The notes below the pieces were generated by a model that was given only the letters and a program-made list of their open reading frames with translations, did not search any database and was not told where the DNA came from. A stretch of DNA of 64,000 bases, taken from contig CAKOGP040002202.1 in NCBI GenBank assembly GCA_933822405.4, forward strand, positions 372,001-436,000, written 5' to 3'. The DNA comes from Cylindrotheca closterium. Taxonomy: Eukaryota; Bacillariophyta; Bacillariophyceae; Bacillariales; Bacillariaceae. Of this stretch, positions 49,842 through 61,240 are shown one piece after another. Position 1 is the first letter of the stretch, and every line of letters begins with the position of its first letter. A program made the translations under genes and the position numbers.

Positions 49842-51349
49842 ATGTTGTGGCACAAGGTCCCCAACTCCATTTACTTTCGCCGTGGCTCCATGGCGACCGC
49901 CATGGAAGACCTTAAGAAATTCAAACGAGTCTGCATTGTGACGGACTCATTTTCCTACAAACAAACACCGTTCGTCCACGAACTGATTGATCTGCTGAAC
50001 GCCAAAAGCAGCCACCAGAATTACCTGGACTATCATGTCTTTTACGAAGCCGAAGATGCCACCGAAGGTACCATCAAGAAGGGAGTGGACGTCATGCGGA
50101 ATTTTAAGCCAGGTATGTAAAGAAGAGATGAAAGATGTGGATTTTTGTGCCAGATGAAACTTCTCGTTGCATCATTCGGCTGCCCAACATGTGTATTCTC
50201 TTGCTCCACATTCTCGTTCATTCACACTGCATCTTGCTTGTCCATCATTCAATCCACTATTCGACTGCAGATTTAATCATTGTCATGGGAGGTGGTAGAA
50301 CCATGGAGGCAGCGAAACTCATGCATGTTCTATACGAAGACCCAACTGCGGACTTGAAAGACTTGTCTGATGATTATGGTGGAATGCAACAATGGTTGTC
50401 TGAATCATGTGAAAACAACAAGAATAACAATGATAGTACTAGCGGTACTAGTATCAAGAAGAAGAAAGAATTCCCTAAAATGGGCATCAAGGCCAAACTG
50501 GTTTGCATCCCCACGACATCTGGCAGCGGTACCGAAGTGACTCCGTTTGCGACCATGGTGGTAGGAGGCGGTGCCCTTGGCAACTTTCAACACAGGCGTT
50601 GTCCCATTGCTCACTTCGAATTGACTCCCTTTATGGCCATTATTGATGCCAACTTGGTCATGAATATGCCTCGCGATATCACTGCCCAAGCTGGAATGAA
50701 TGCCTTGGCACATACCATTGAAGCCTACGCGTCCGTCTGCAGCAATGAATTCACCGATGGACAAGCACTCCAAGCCTTGAAACTACTCAAAACCTATCTC
50801 CCTCGTGCCTATCTTCATGGAAAAGAAGATCCGATTGCAAGAGAAAAGGTTCATAACGCAGCCACCATTGCTGGAATTGCTCACGCCAATGCCGGCATGG
50901 GCATTTGTCACTCCATGGGACACGCTTTAGAAACATTGTTGAATATTCCTCGTGGCATGGCAAAGGCACTCCTATTGACCAATGTGGTCCGATACAATAC
51001 AACACATTATACTACTTCACAAGAAGAAGCCGAGGCGGAACAAATAATGGAATGCCAATATGCTGAAATGGCGAGGCACTTGAGACTCACAAAGCCCGAC
51101 GACGACTCCAAGGATGCAAGCACTGCATTCGTGGAGTGGTTGAACAAGATCAAGGAAGATTTGTCAATTCCTACCTCCATACAGGAGTGGGGCATCAAGG
51201 AAAATCAATTCAAGAATCAGCTGGAGTCCTTGGTAGAAATGGCATGGGAAGATCCCTGTGTGAGCACCAATTCGAGACCACCCAGCAAAAACGATCTTCG
51301 AACCATCTTGTTGGACTCTTACTACGGTCGTCCTTATCTGGAACTATGA
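49842..51349 (+). CDS. Stand-alone AdhE-type iron alcohol dehydrogenase domain with altered metal ligands
   Basis: Two exons: 49842-50112 and 50271-51349. The intron is 50113-50270 (GTATGT...CTGCAG); splicing restores FKPDLIIVMGGG. The protein begins exactly where the alcohol-dehydrogenase half of bifunctional AdhE begins (MLWHKVPNSIYFRRGS), with no aldehyde-dehydrogenase half upstream. It aligns with AdhE to the last residues (ILLDSYYGRPYLEL). Of the four iron ligands known in this family (Asp, His, His, His; FucO 196, 200, 263, 277), the first is Asn (GMNALAH, codon 50699-50701) and the fourth is Arg (NIPRG, codon 50951-50953). The NAD-loop GGGS is GGGR. It is probably catalytically altered or inactive. 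No presequence, so likely cytosolic. Confidence 0.85.
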
Positions 51350-51579
51350 TAAATAAGAACATAAGATCATATTATAGTTATACTTATTGCCTACAGCCAT
51401 GCGAAACAGTAATCATGCCTGTTCCTCACATTGTACTCTACAGCAATGCCGCCACTCTCCTTGTGACTTTCTGATACATGTTCAACTTCAGATGTCGTCA
51501 CCCAGCCAATGAATTGATTGATTCATCCATTCATTTACTCATTTTCAAAGGAACGAGTCATCGTCAAGGGATGTAACGC

Positions 51580-51972
51580 TTATAGCACCAAGAGAGAACC
51601 AAGCCCAGCGACAACCGAGACCAAACCAAAAGCCATTGGTTTCCAGCTTGCGGAACATGGTTCCGAACAATCGTTTTCATTCGAAGCACACTTCTGACAG
51701 GTACAGGTCCCATCGCAGGTGACAGTGTCGGCAACTGCATTGGATGGACATTGGCAGATGATTCCTTGCCCATATTCAATCAGAATGGCCGAATCGGGAA
51801 GATTGACCAACTTTCCAACGTCTCCATTGCGCTTGCAAACAGCGTTCGCACTGGCATCCGAGCACGAAATCTTGATGATGCCGTCTGTTTCCAATTTAAA
51901 CACTGACTCGGCAGCGGCTCCTACAATAAGAATCAAAAGGAGGAATGACAGTTTTTGGAACGAGGCAAGCAT
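51580..51972 (-). CDS. Small secreted Cys-rich protein with GPI-type tail
   Basis: 130 aa from ATG 51972, directly before a signal peptide (FLLLILIVGAAAES). The frame opens further upstream but without a signal. The mature chain holds about 12 Cys, including CDGTCTCQKC, and ends in a hydrophobic stretch (FGLVSVVAGLGSLLVL) at the very C-terminus. That layout suggests a GPI-anchored surface protein. A TATATAAG element lies about 25 bp upstream of the start on the same strand. No family recognised. Confidence 0.65.
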   Translation of the reverse strand: MLASFQKLSFLLLILIVGAAAESVFKLETDGIIKISCSDASANAVCKRNGDVGKLVNLPDSAILIEYGQGIICQCPSNAVADTVTCDGTCTCQKCASNENDCSEPCSASWKPMAFGLVSVVAGLGSLLVL

Positions 51973-52297
51973 TGTTGTGTATTTGTTGAAATATATAAGT
52001 CTTGAATTGTTCTTTGTAAACAGGTTGAGGTGCGAAGACAGGACGTCGCAATGATGACGGTCACAAAGATCTTGCTTTCGGAATTTGGGGGGCTCGGATA
52101 TTTGGAGGAATGACCCCGTCTCTATCTTTTCGGCGTCGGCCAGACGATGAATTTCCGTTATTGGACAAAAATTTGAACCATGCCCGTCACAAATTTGTTG
52201 AAATTGTCGCAGAAAATCCAATCATACGACATAGGTATCGGTTGTCACACCATCACCCATCAAATTTCACAAATCAAAAGAAAAGGGATTTTCCGTC
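51973..52297. other. Promoter region between divergent genes
   Basis: 325 bp with no repeat or additional gene recognised, apart from the TATATAAG-like box near 51995-52002. Confidence 0.5.
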
Positions 52298-53529
52298 ATG
52301 GGATCTTCCGCCAAGTCAATAGCCTCTGAAAAGAGCAACGAGTCCATGTCAGCCAAGATCCGAGCCGCCAAGATGGCTAAGAAGAGAATCGAAGGTGTCC
52401 TCGAGAAGAAAATGAGACTGGCATCCATGCTCAATCGACGTGCATTTTTGCGAAGATTCGGTTCGTCCATGTCAATGGAAGCTACTCTGGACAGCATGGA
52501 AATGGAGCTCAGTAGTTTTGAAAAGGCTATTGGACGGGAAATCTTGGGTCCATCCGCTGATGGAAAATTGCCCTTTTCTTTTGATTTGGCAGCTCGAAAA
52601 GGATCCGATCAAAATAAGAAGACTGCTGGTGAAAAGGAAAGCCGCAACCTCCATGCTGACGAAGGTGAAAATCAAGAGGTAAGACATCTAAGCAAGCACC
52701 AAGCAGCAGTATACATAGTCTCGGTCTGATTGATTTCTCATCTACTTGTTGTCAACCAACTTCATAGACTTTGAGTGTTCAGTCCAAGTCAAATGAAACT
52801 CTTGGTTCTACGCACGGAAATCAGAGTGTCACCACCAGGAAAGCTTCCAATCTGGTCTCTAGCAATCGGGTCTACAGCCTGCCAGAGGTGGACGAAAATG
52901 ACGAGTCCGACCATTCCGGCTATTCGGATTCTGACTCGTCTGTTTCGGATGACGAAGAATCGGCAGTGGCCCCTCAGATTGAATACAAAGAGAGCAACGT
53001 CGATATTAATACGAGTGGCCCATTTCGGTGGTACGATCGGTTTGTCCGAGAAGGCGACTTTTGCATTGACTACGCTTGCCGTGTCATTGAATGTGATCCA
53101 ACCGCAACCTACGCCAATGCCCAGCTTGCTGTAGCAGGGTTCACTCATCTAGAGGGTACGGGAGAGGTAGAACCTGAAGAAGTTCAGGCGAAAGAAGAAA
53201 AGCTAGAAGAAGAAAAGCCGAAAAAGAGAAAATCATGGTTCCGAGGAGTGCCAGGACTAAATAAGAAGGGTGCCACGACAATCGAGTTGAAGAATGCTGA
53301 TGCAGCTCTTGAAGACTTGACGGACTCGGATTCCTGGTCCAGCGAAGAAGAGATCGCAGTTATTGACAAGAGCAAGCTGCTATCATCATCCCCTGAGGAA
53401 TATTTTGCCACAATAGGAGCTGCTGGTGCTTCTCGAAGAAAGAAGAAATCTTCCAATCGTGCGGGAGACAAAGACAAGGAGGAGGTGAGCAGGATAGAAC
53501 GTGCTGGACGAGTGATGTGTGAAGTCTAG
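52298..53529 (+). CDS. Unknown charged protein, two exons
   Basis: Exons 52298-52678 and 52768-53529; intron 52679-52767 (GTAAGA...TTCATAG), phase 0; 380 aa. The N-terminal part is basic and helical (AKIRAAKMAKKRIEG). The middle is Ser/Asp/Glu-rich (SGYSDSDSSVSDDEES). A short conserved-looking block follows (GPFRWYDRFVREGDFCIDYA), and the end is Lys-rich (ASRRKKKSSNRAGDKDK). Largely disordered and probably intracellular. No family recognised. Both exon ends fit the consensus, so the intron is secure. Confidence 0.65.
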
Positions 53530-53849
53530 ATTGTATGCATTCCAAATGTTGCTGCTATCTGTGTAATTTTGAACAACCATAGTGTAAATGTTTTGCCTCC
53601 CTTATATTATTTGAAATAATGAGAAAATCTACGACATCAGTAATCTGTCCTTGATCTCGAGGGTTTGCATCGGAACTGTCTTGGGACTGGTGATACGGAA
53701 TACGACGAACTTTTCTGTGTACTCTGCAACAATTACATATCTGTGTATGAGAATTTTTGGGTTCAGGGATCGATAGGGGTGGAGGAGAGTGGTAGAAAAC
53801 ACATCCGGCCGGTGGTTTCAGTGTCAAATGCTCCTCAAAAGACTACAAA
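53530..53849. other. Intergenic between convergent genes
   Basis: 320 bp, terminators presumably on both sides. Nothing else seen. Confidence 0.5.
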
Positions 53850-54683
53850 TTAGTCATTCTTTTTCGCAAAGCCTTTGTTACCACCCCGTGCACTGCGTTT
53901 TTTAATATTATTGCGTTTTTGCATCTGCTCGTCATCATAGTCACCTGCTACGAGCTCCTTTTGAAGCAATATCTGCTCCCTTGCCCCTGCCGCTTCTGCC
54001 AGCTTATCTTCATCGACTTCCTTGGAATAACACATTGATGTCTTTTGATATCCTCGTTTGAAATAAAATTCCATCGCTCCGCTATTTTCAGATCGAACAT
54101 GCAAGTAGATTCTAGTGGCATTGAATTGTAACGCTGCTGCTCTTTCCACAGCGTCCATCAACTTGGTCCCAACTCCAAGTCGTCGATGAGTGGCGGAAGT
54201 AACAACATCTGTCACGTAGAGCCATTTTCTGGTTGTCGCCAGGTGCGATACTGGCAAAAGACCCTTGAGTTCGATGGGACTAAGTTCTGCTGATCCAACA
54301 ACTGCTGCTGCTTGCGCTTTCGGCTGACTCTTGGTATTCGATTCCACCCGAGCGAGAAATGTCATGGCGCCCTCTTGGGCGCGTTCCTGGACAATTTCAG
54401 CTGTTGCCATCCGGAATGCTCCAAGACTTGGTGTCTTTTCGCCCGTCTCCTCACCTTGTATCCATTCACTGTATCTCATGTCGGCAAGATCCATGATATC
54501 TTGGTTAGACTGCGGTTTGACAGGATGTACGTGAACATCAGGTTTGGTAGTTGCAAAATAAAGGCTCATTCGCATCCTCTCTCTCGTTTTCCCTTGATTT
54601 TTGCACAGCATCCAAGCATCATTTTGACCCAATAACGCCAGCATGAAGGACACCGTGGCTAACTTGACAGCATTGATGCACAT
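53850..54683 (-). CDS. GNAT-family N-acetyltransferase, organelle-type presequence
   Basis: 277 aa. The acetyl-CoA loop is visible as VTSATHRRLGVGTKLMDAVE (motif A, R/QxxGxG/A), after the strand KWLYVTDVV. The later strand and helix RIYLHVRSENSGAMEFYFKRGY is the usual motif B. It should transfer acetyl from acetyl-CoA to an amine; the substrate (protein N-terminus, lysine or small molecule) is not readable. The N-terminus has a hydrophobic signal (VSFMLALLG) and DAWMLC, similar to diatom plastid cleavage sites with an aromatic residue at +1. The C-terminus is Lys/Arg-rich. Confidence 0.8.
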   Translation of the reverse strand: MCINAVKLATVSFMLALLGQNDAWMLCKNQGKTRERMRMSLYFATTKPDVHVHPVKPQSNQDIMDLADMRYSEWIQGEETGEKTPSLGAFRMATAEIVQERAQEGAMTFLARVESNTKSQPKAQAAAVVGSAELSPIELKGLLPVSHLATTRKWLYVTDVVTSATHRRLGVGTKLMDAVERAAALQFNATRIYLHVRSENSGAMEFYFKRGYQKTSMCYSKEVDEDKLAEAAGAREQILLQKELVAGDYDDEQMQKRNNIKKRSARGGNKGFAKKND

Positions 54684-54982
54684 TTTAGAACACTTTTACA
54701 ATCCAAATTTCATATTTTAATGACAATAACCTGCCGACGCTGATGTGAGCGTTCTATACTGTAAATGTCAATAAAAACCAAGTTCAAATCTCCCGTTTTA
54801 TGGCAAATGTCGACTCGTTCGACTCTTCAGAATTTCGAATTTCACCATCATAGAATGCACGACACAAAATATTTTGCGCGGTATAGCTACAGTATTCAGT
54901 ATTACCTCGCGTTTGTTCATCAGCATTAGATGTTGGAAGAATTGTAGTTGCGTTTTCACAGCGCCATTATTGTGCATTATCC

Positions 54983-56608
54983 ATGAGAGCAATATCTTTG
55001 CTTCGCAGTCGGATGACGGCACTGGCAAATCAGATCCGTCCAACGATAGCTGGTGGGATTGAACGAATGGCGGTGGTCTTACAATGGGAGAAAATTGAAG
55101 AGTACCAAGATTCGATGGAGCAGTTCTTTCTGATGGATAAGCTATCTCTAAGACGAGATGACCTTGTGGATCAGGTGAACAGTAATCTCGCGAATGTAAG
55201 GGGGCACATGGTATTGACTGCTCATAAGCGAGCAAGGCTCATTGAGAAAGCATTGCTCAGGCCGGAGAAGCGCTACTTTTCATTCACTCCGTACGACAAG
55301 GGAAAGAACTTCAAATGGCTACGACAAGGACTAAGCGCCTTTTTATCGATTGGAGGCTTCATCGTTTCCTCCGGACGAAGCTGGTATGCCAACTATCAAT
55401 CCAAAGCCCTTTTCACAGCCATCGAGAGTTTTGAACTTTTCATGAAGAAGAGCGGTCTGGAGAAAGAGGTTTCTCAGACAGTCAATTCTCATTTGGCAGT
55501 GGACTTGAAACTGTTAAGTTCGATCCAATCGGAACTTTGGAAGAATCGGTACCTTCCCAATCAACCACAACCTCCATCGTTGCGGAGGAATGGGGGGAAG
55601 CAGTCGTGGATCGAAGCAAAAAGATACATGAGCTACGCAACAGCTGCATATGGCCAGGCTATGATCCATGCCGCTAATGTCGAAGCTCGTGGGAATTTCG
55701 AATTTGAGCACGTTGGAAAAATCCCAGCAGCAGCAGTGGCCAAGCACATTTGTCTGAAAGAAGAAGATATTCATTTGTTGGATGTGGATTATAATGGAGA
55801 CGCCAAGCATCTTCGGCACTTTGTCGCGATTGACCATGAAAATAAGAAAGTTGTATTGAGTATCCGTGGTACCTTCAGTCCACAAGAGATTGTCGTGGAT
55901 ATATGTGCGTTCACCACCGACTTTTGTGGAGGCGAGGCCCATTCGGAAATGGCGTCCATGAGCGAACGAGTTTGGGAGAATGCTGGTCCCATAATTGTGA
56001 AACTATTGGACGAGCATCCTGGCTACGAATTTATTGTCACTGGGCACAGTCTTGGTGCTGGGACAGCCTGCCTGCTCACGGTTCTCGTCCAATCCAAAAA
56101 GTTGGTATCCGCTCCTACGAGATGCTTTGCCTATGCCAGTCCTCCCGTCTTCAGGCCAATCGATGCTGTTCCAGATATCAATTCAATCACAAACTTTGTA
56201 CACAACAATGACATGGTGCCCTTTCTTTCTATCTTTTCAGTTCGGAATCTCTTGTCCCAACTGAGAAGTATTCAGTCCTTTGCGTACTCGACAATGTCCT
56301 ACCAAAGTCGATTTCGAATGCTCATGGGGTGGGAGAAACTGACACCTGCAATCATGAAACATCACAATGAATGGAAACCGTTTGAAGTGGCCTTGACAGG
56401 TGCACCAGAACTGCAAGTTCCTGCTGCAAGAACAATATGGCTTCAGGAGAAGAGGGAAGGATTCTACGATTGGGAATGCTTTACTCCAGAAGAAATGCTA
56501 CAGAACTATTCATATGTCAGGGTCCATCCCGAAATGTTGACTGATCACTTTGCTCCTAGCTACGAATTTGCTTTTGAACATCTTTGGTTGGAAGATGTAG
56601 AGGATTGA
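54983..56608 (+). CDS. Class 3 lipase (diacylglycerol-lipase-like)
   Basis: 541 aa, one exon. The alpha/beta-hydrolase part begins near residue 212. The catalytic serine lies in IVTGHSLGAGTA (Ser356), the Asp probably in HNNDMVP (Asp410) and the His in LTDHFAPSYE near the C-terminus. SIRGTFSPQE is the usual oxyanion-side loop of lipase class 3. The spacing, and the YASPPVF and NFVHNNDMVP blocks, are those of sn-1 diacylglycerol lipases. The N-terminal 200 residues are helical with a weak membrane segment (FLSIGGFIVSSG). It should hydrolyse membrane-derived acylglycerols. The DAGL relationship is inferred from motif order. Confidence 0.82.
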   Translation: MRAISLLRSRMTALANQIRPTIAGGIERMAVVLQWEKIEEYQDSMEQFFLMDKLSLRRDDLVDQVNSNLANVRGHMVLTAHKRARLIEKALLRPEKRYFSFTPYDKGKNFKWLRQGLSAFLSIGGFIVSSGRSWYANYQSKALFTAIESFELFMKKSGLEKEVSQTVNSHLAVDLKLLSSIQSELWKNRYLPNQPQPPSLRRNGGKQSWIEAKRYMSYATAAYGQAMIHAANVEARGNFEFEHVGKIPAAAVAKHICLKEEDIHLLDVDYNGDAKHLRHFVAIDHENKKVVLSIRGTFSPQEIVVDICAFTTDFCGGEAHSEMASMSERVWENAGPIIVKLLDEHPGYEFIVTGHSLGAGTACLLTVLVQSKKLVSAPTRCFAYASPPVFRPIDAVPDINSITNFVHNNDMVPFLSIFSVRNLLSQLRSIQSFAYSTMSYQSRFRMLMGWEKLTPAIMKHHNEWKPFEVALTGAPELQVPAARTIWLQEKREGFYDWECFTPEEMLQNYSYVRVHPEMLTDHFAPSYEFAFEHLWLEDVED

Positions 56609-56964
56609 ATATTGTTGCCTCTCGATTTTGTTTTCAAAAATCTACATTATTTGGGGTTCATCAGTCGGATCTTGTTCCCCAAATCGTGGAGGGGATACAG
56701 ATGAATATACGATGTGCAACCGCATTTTGAAAATTCGAAACGCTCATATGTATCATATATAAAATATTCAATCTCGGTCGTGTATCTTTTGTCAATTATG
56801 TTCGCGGTTTTGGAATAGATTTATCTACTTTTGTGTCTACAGAAAAGTGGCTGCGATCAAGACTTTGCGGGGCGTTTCTGCGTTCCCTTTCGTCGCATCT
56901 CGGCACAACTACAGTAGCATCACTGCAGAAGCCTAGGGCAACACAGACTATACCAGGAGTCAAC
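56609..56964. other. Intergenic / 5' leader of receptor gene
   Basis: 356 bp with ATATATAAAATA near 56755, a TATA-like box. In-frame ATG at 56965 is taken as the start of the next gene; the upstream frame to 56833 lacks a methionine context I trust. Confidence 0.5.
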
Positions 56965-58485
56965 ATGGACGAAGACAATGAAGAATACTCATATGTCCCA
57001 ACAACGAATCAGCAAAAATGGATCAGTATCCTCATGGTTCCAACGGCAGTCCTTTCAGTATGCGGGTCTGCAATCATCATTTTCTACGTCATGTACAATC
57101 ACAGAAAGAAGCAATCACCATGTACGTTCTTCCTGTTTCTCGTGCGACTGCAGTATTGGAGCACCGGTGTGCTTACATTCTCTTTTTAGACCGTCGAATC
57201 CTTCTTGCCATGTCCGCATGCGACATTATCTCTACGATAGGCTATGCTCTACAACCCTTCTTGGCACTACAAGGCTACCCGAATTCCTTTGTTTGGGCTT
57301 TTGGAAACAAACAGAGTTGTGCCGCAGTGGGAGCACTGACGCAATTCGGATTCTCAGCCCACTTTTATTCAGCAGCTCTCGCGTTTTACTTTGTCTCGAC
57401 TATTCGATACGGAATGAGGGAGACGGAATTTGCCAAAAAATATGAAAAATGGATTCATGGCTTCATTCTTCTCTGGTCAATCGCGACGCCTATTGCGGGG
57501 CTTGTAATGGATATTTTCCATCCAAACCCTCTTGGTCCTGGATGTTGGGTCAACTGCTATCCAAATGGTGAATGTACCGGCTTTACTGAATATGCGGTTA
57601 CGCTAGCATATGCCCTGGGGGGACTACCTTTTCTCATCAGTTTCTTGGGCATCTCGGTCTGTAATATGCTTTTGTTCTGCTACGTGCGATCTACCGTCCG
57701 AGAAGGGGAAAGAAAGGCTAAAGAAAACGAATACAAGTTGGCTAGTTATCGACATGGATCAGGGGTTGCGGGGACCCAATCCTTAAGTCGAATTGATGAA
57801 AAGAGTAATCAAAGAGCTTCGGGAAACGTCTTGCGATCAACTGACAAACAGTGGAAACGAGTGAAAGAAGTGGGTCAACAATCCTTCCTATACGTCTGGG
57901 CCTACATTTCGTGTTACTTTTGGGCCATTCTGAAGCAAATCCTCGACAGCCAAGAGTTCGAAAAGGTTGAGGGTTCCGGGGCCTATTTTCTACCAATGCT
58001 AATTCTCCAGTCGCTGTTACTCCCATCTCAAGGTAAGATCCTCTTGTTGACCATATGAATCATGATTGAATGGGAAGTACGAATAGGAAATGTTTCAGAA
58101 AATGGCTAACAAATATTGTGAAATAGGGGCTTGGAATTGTTTGATCTTCTTTCGACCAAAGTACCTCCAGACTCGCCGCAAGTTCCGTGATGAGACGCGC
58201 CTCTGGGCAGCTCGACGGTGCATCTTTGGCAAAGAAGTGCGACGCTCCGAACAAAACAAAATGAGTCGATTTAGCCAAGGGTCTTTGGCGCAATCCCGAA
58301 TTGGTACTGCAGGCGAGCTGGCCTCACGTGCTGAGTCAACACACGTGCCTGTTCCAGAAAATGCACAAGAACCGCCCCCCACAAAAACTGGCATCAATAT
58401 GGCAGGGGAGGTATCCTCCCATCCATCAAGCGTTATTTCAGAAAGTGCACCGGAGTCAATACTCGAAACAGGAGAGTCGGGGTAA
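56965..58485 (+). CDS. Seven-transmembrane receptor-like protein
   Basis: Three exons: 56965-57121, 57190-58032 and 58127-58485 (introns of 68 and 94 nt, both GT-AG). Splicing gives 452 aa in one frame. Seven hydrophobic segments are visible: ISILMVPTAVLSVCGSAIII, LAMSACDIISTIGYAL, a segment around SAHFYSAALAFYFVS, one around FILLWSIATPIAGLV, one around LPFLISFLGISVCNMLL, one around FLYVWAYISCYFWAI, and one around GAYFLPMLILQSLLL. A long charged third loop and a Ser-rich tail follow. The layout is that of a G-protein-coupled receptor, of the broad cAR/secretin-like kind found in diatoms. Ligand and coupling unknown. Confidence 0.75.
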
Positions 58486-59025
58486 TATGTCGCCTGGTAC
58501 TGTGTTTGGCCTAATGGGTAGATGAATATTCAAAGTTCCACCTGGCGGCTCCAATGTGGCGTTACAGAACCTTGTGAGAGGAAAGGTGCATTCAAGCGCT
58601 TGGGGCTCTTCAAAGCTCGGTTGTATCCATGGCTATTAGGCAGAGCAATGCTATTTTCAATTTGGTCACTAGCTGTTTGGTCAACAACGAACAACATGAC
58701 AATGAAGGCATACCGATTATTCCAATATATTGAATTGTTCAGTCTCTTCACCGGAAGATATAGATTGAGATGGAGGCCTCGAAGGAATTTTTTGTGAGTC
58801 TCTTGAGCTCTTCGGCCTTTCATTTGCGGTGCAGTCATTACATCACGCCACTGTCCAAGAGGGCAGTCATGCAATGGAATGGATACCAGCCAACTACTTG
58901 ACAGCGGCTTGTAACCTATAAAGCTGCGAAAAGAAATTCGAAACTACAGTAGTAGTCCTAGAAAATGCAATTTCGGTGTGCAAGGTGACTAGGGGGGGGG
59001 GGAAGGCATGCCATTTAATTTGGCT
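58486..59025. other. Intergenic between convergent genes with a G11 run
   Basis: 540 bp. A run of 11 G at 58992-59002 lies close to the end of the CYP51 gene. A 91-codon frame at 58522-58797 has no recognisable content. Confidence 0.5.
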
Positions 59026-60765
59026 TTAGGCATTTTTGCGTCGGCGATACTTGACGCGAGTGTGTGAACTTGTTGGTGCCACAACCATCGTGGTGTAGTC
59101 TTCCTTTGGAAGCTCTTCGGCACCCTTCCCAACAAATTCAAGTTCGTAGTTCCGAAGCAACCAGGTCAAACTGACTTTGAGCGAATTCCACGCAAATTTA
59201 CGACCTCCACACTGATGCATTCCTCCACCCTGCAAAGATTGTAGTCTGTGAGCATGATGTCGGCAAAAATAATAAAATTCACATACATTGACGAAAACAT
59301 ACAAATGGAATCCAAGAATATGGTTTGTGTTCTTTCTTGGCCTCTGCAGTAAAGTGAGATGGGTTGAAGTCTTCTGCGTTCTCGCCCCATAGTTCTGGGA
59401 GGCGATGCGCGGCACCTGGAGAAATATTGACGATATGTCCCTCGGGGATGACATAGTCTCCAAACGTCGAAGCTTCCTTCACGGCACGCGACAGCTGAAA
59501 GAAGGGAGGGTGAAGTCGGAGCGTTTCTGACAGAACTTGATCGAATATTGGCATCTTTTGTACCTCCTCGAAACTCAGGGTAGCGGGGTGAAGTTTGCCT
59601 TCCTTGTCCTTGAAGATACTGTCTTGCTCCTCCATCACCTTTTCCAACCATTCCTTTTCTTTTAAGAGATGAGACATTAACCAAGTTCCAGTTACGTTTG
59701 AAGTGTGTTGACCCCCAAGCAATATTCCCACCAAGATACCTGTAATCTCAGTAATTGTCAAGCTCTTTCCATCGCGGTACTTTGCCTCCATAAGGACTTG
59801 CAAAAAGTCTTGCGGTGGTTTGTAGTCAGAGTCGGCTTTCATTTTTTCCTTTCTCTCGTCGATCACTTCTTGAAAGATCTTTGTGAAGAGCTTTCGGGCA
59901 TTAATACACTTGTTCTTGTGTGGGTTTGGCAATGATGGGAAGAAGAACAAGATAGGCACAAAAGAGTGATCAAGGGCAACTGGATATCAAAGAACAACAA
60001 GCCGCCGTTAGATGGAATCAAAATTGCAAAACGATCTACAACGCGAGTCTTACGGTAGTGTTCAGCCATTCCAGAAGACTTCCAACGCTTCTTAATTTCT
60101 TCTCCCAATAGGCAACGAGAGCTCGTTAGAGTATACAGATCAGAGAGACTTTGTAGCAAATCTGCTTCTCCCTCGTCGCCCCATTCCTGATCAAAAAACG
60201 TTGCAACTTCATCCTGAACTAGCTCCATGTATTCAATGAAGCGCGCATCTGATAGGCCATCCTTGAAAAAGGCAAATTGCTGAGCCATTTTACTCTGTGG
60301 ACAATCGTAGCAAACCCCTGGCCCAAATGTGATTACTGTCATAGCATAAGCCTCTCTTATATCGAACGATTTCTCCTTGGCACTTTAATTGAATGGCGAA
60401 AGAGTAGTCAGAATAATGCAAGCTCTGTTTGTGTTTCCACTCATGTGAGGCACGTGGGTGGCCGGAACTTACCGAAAGAAATGCTGGTGCCCCTCAGAAC
60501 CTGACAAGAAAGTCATTTGCTGTCCAAAGAGCTGGATCGTAAAGCAATTACCCTTGGCTTTTGCAGCCCTCTGGAGAAATTCTCGTGGGCCAGTTGCGAA
60601 CTGGACCAAACTACCTAACCACGGAATGTACGGCTGTTCCCTGTAAAAGGGAGGTGCATTCTTTGGAGTTTTAATGAATGTCAAAAGAGAGTGTACGAGG
60701 AGAGCAAGTGCAAATGCAGCTACAATCTTCCATGGGTCCTGAAGGACCTCGCTGAAGAAGTCCAT
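59026..60765 (-). CDS. CYP51: Cytochrome P450 CYP51, sterol 14-alpha-demethylase
   Basis: Four exons: 60473-60765, 60054-60355, 59303-59979 and 59026-59229, all with GT-AG junctions; 491 aa in one frame. CYP51 hallmarks: N-terminal anchor (IVAAFALALLVHSLLTF), FGPGVCYD, the LDHSFVPILFFFPSLP block, the I-helix GGQHTSNVTGTW with the CYP51-type His-Thr-Ser, LSETLRLHPP (ExxR), and the haem loop WIPF-GGGMHQCGGRKFA with Cys about residue 431. It removes the 14-alpha methyl group of sterol precursors in the endoplasmic reticulum. Oddity: Met stands where most P450s have Arg in GGGxHxC. An intron splits the haem loop between PF and GGG. Confidence 0.9.
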
Positions 60766-61240
60766 CTTGCACTTTGTTGTGTTGTTTCAGTGTTTTTCAG
60801 GAGAGACAATCAAAGAAGCAATGCCGTCTTTGTTCCAAGGGGATTTGTTGTTGTCAAACGTATATTGTAGCAATTGTAGGTATACTGTAGATCCGTATGT
60901 GTGCGGAGATCTTTGCCCAAGCAAAAAAAAATCGCAGGTCTTTTATTAGAATGCGTCACTACTTCAGTACCGTCTGGCCACAACTCAGCCTGCATTCGCC
61001 AATACTGTACATTTTCTGTGTATTTATCCTGCACGATCCACTTTGTCACTTTACAGAATTATCTCGACTTAGAGCCCGTCCTTTTTTATCTAAAGAGACT
61101 GTTGAAGCAAGACCCTTTGGTCTCATTTTCAGTATTTCCCCGTTAACCGCGCATTATTCTCAACTGACCCATCCAAATTGAAATTATTCAAACCCATTGC
61201 ATTGATCTTTTCATCATTTGGATCCGAGTAAATTGTAAGA
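60766..61240. other. Shared upstream region of CYP51 and the right-hand protease
   Basis: 475 bp between divergent genes. A run of A (near 60923) and AT-rich stretches; no specific element recognised. Confidence 0.5.

Noticed and set aside
54779..54795. GTTCAAATCTC, similar to a tRNA T-arm
   Set aside because: No matching acceptor, D-arm or anticodon stem could be placed around it.
58522..58797. 91-codon plus-strand frame after the receptor gene
   Set aside because: No motif or signal; it lies in the 3' region of the receptor gene.
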